Shown one piece after another: positions 4,690 to 5,137 of a DNA stretch of 5,137 nt; positions within the stretch are counted from its first letter, which is position 1; every line of letters begins with the position of its first letter. Location of the stretch: NCBI GenBank assembly GCA_022707725.1, contig JAKJAB010000178.1:1-5137 (forward strand), in the 5' to 3' direction. Position numbers and translations under genes: made by a program. The notes under the pieces are model-generated. The model was not told where the DNA came from. It searched no databases and worked only from the letters and a program-made list of their open reading frames with translations. This stretch comes from Chloroflexota bacterium (lineage in GTDB: Bacteria; Chloroflexota; Anaerolineae; B4-G1; SLSP01).

Positions 4690-5137
4690 TTAACTCGCAA
4701 CTCTCAACTCTGACCCCAAATGTGCTTGCGCCCACACCGCGGCTTCCACCCGCGAGATCACACCGAGTTTGCGTAGAATATTGCTCACGTGGAAATCCGC
4801 CGTGCGCGCGGTGATGTGCAACGCCCGCGCGATCTCCTTGTTGCTCAACCCATCGGCGACGCAGCGCAGCACTTCCCGCTCGCGCTCGGTGAGGCTGTCG
4901 CGGACGCGCGCGACTTCGGCCTGCCAGCGTTCCACACGAGATCGCTGCGTCAGCGTCCACAGTGTCTCGCCGCGCATGGCTGCCTGTACCGCTGCCACGA
5001 TCTGGCCCGGCGCCTCATTCTTGAGCAAATAGCCCACCGCGCCTGCCGCCAGCATCCCGGCCAGATAGCGGTCGTCGTCGTGAGCGGACAAGGCCACCAC
5101 GCGCACCGACAATTCACGCCGGGCTACTTCCTGGGCC
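4690..5137 (-). CDS. NarL/LuxR-family response regulator (N-terminus beyond right edge)
   Basis: The frame ends at TAA 4690-4692 and stays open to the right edge, about eight codons beyond the TTG at 5110-5112. That TTG is therefore internal, not the start. The visible first part is the C-terminal half of a receiver domain: VRVVALSAH, with the switch Ser, then AAGAVGYLLKNE with the conserved Lys, and a final amphipathic helix. The phosphorylated Asp would lie outside the window. A linker leads to a LuxR-type helix-turn-helix: LTEREREVLRCVADGLSNKEIA followed by the recognition helix in ITARTADFHVSNILRKLGV. The family binds promoter DNA after phosphorylation by a histidine kinase, which is usually encoded next to it and would be expected to the right. 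The last residues, E-L-R-V-A-S, are encoded by a tandem heptamer array, so the C-terminal tail may have been created by repeat invasion. Strong family call; regulon unknown. Confidence 0.9.
   Translation of the reverse strand, partial: AQEVARRELSVRVVALSAHDDDRYLAGMLAAGAVGYLLKNEAPGQIVAAVQAAMRGETLWTLTQRSRVERWQAEVARVRDSLTEREREVLRCVADGLSNKEIARALHITARTADFHVSNILRKLGVISRVEAAVWAQAHLGSELRVAS
4691..4711. repeat. Three-copy heptamer repeat over the regulator gene stop
   Basis: On the plus strand TAACTCG (4691-4697), CAACTCT (4698-4704) and CAACTCT (4705-4711) stand in tandem. The first unit covers two bases of the regulator's TAA stop (4690-4692), and the array encodes its last residues. It begins 5 bases after the MscS stop, so it sits exactly at the convergent gene junction. 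The unit differs from the GTAGACG type at 1482-1555, but unit length and gene-end placement agree. Confidence 0.6.

Noticed and set aside
4664..4960. Minus-strand frame of 98 codons overlapping the regulator
   Set aside because: It is a frame-shifted reading of the LuxR helix-turn-helix coding DNA, Arg/Ala-rich, with no motif of its own.

Overview
The window looks like chromosomal DNA of a free-living bacterium. It carries six genes with recognisable families, most of them fairly GC-rich, plus one small gene with only a weak family match. The combination of heptamer repeats, an SPFH protein, a LecA-like lectin domain and a NarL-type regulator would fit Chloroflexota (Anaerolineae-like), but that placement is an inference and no marker gene here proves it. 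No tRNA, rRNA, CRISPR array, transposase or phage gene was seen.

Left half (1-2526), all on the minus strand and read right to left: an SPFH/band-7 membrane protein, a membrane-anchored LecA-like lectin-domain protein, a small protein with a BamE/SmpA-like signature, and the N-terminal 209 codons of a CPBP (ABI/CAAX-type) intramembrane protease that runs off the left edge. The last reading frame has no stop before the edge; it is supported by an excellent ribosome binding site and by the family's EExxxR motif. The four genes may be one transcription unit devoted to the cell envelope. A strong inverted repeat of heptamers lies between the first two genes.

Middle (2527-2763): a 237-bp divergent intergenic region. 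It holds a perfect 7-bp inverted repeat, a plausible rightward sigma-70-like promoter and a possible 18-codon leader frame.

Right half: a plus-strand pair, a PHP-domain metallophosphoesterase (2764-3606) and an MscS-type mechanosensitive channel (3622-4686), 15 bp apart and probably co-transcribed. Converging on them with only 3 bp between stop codons is a minus-strand response regulator with a LuxR/NarL DNA-binding domain, whose receiver domain is cut by the right edge.

The most unusual non-coding signal is a set of short tandem heptamer repeats of different sequence. Three overlap a stop codon (985-998, 1482-1555, 4691-4711) and a weaker pair overlaps a start (943-956). No complete undescribed defence or biosynthetic system is visible. 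The candidates for novelty are the repeat family and the SPFH/lectin/BamE-like/CPBP envelope cluster.
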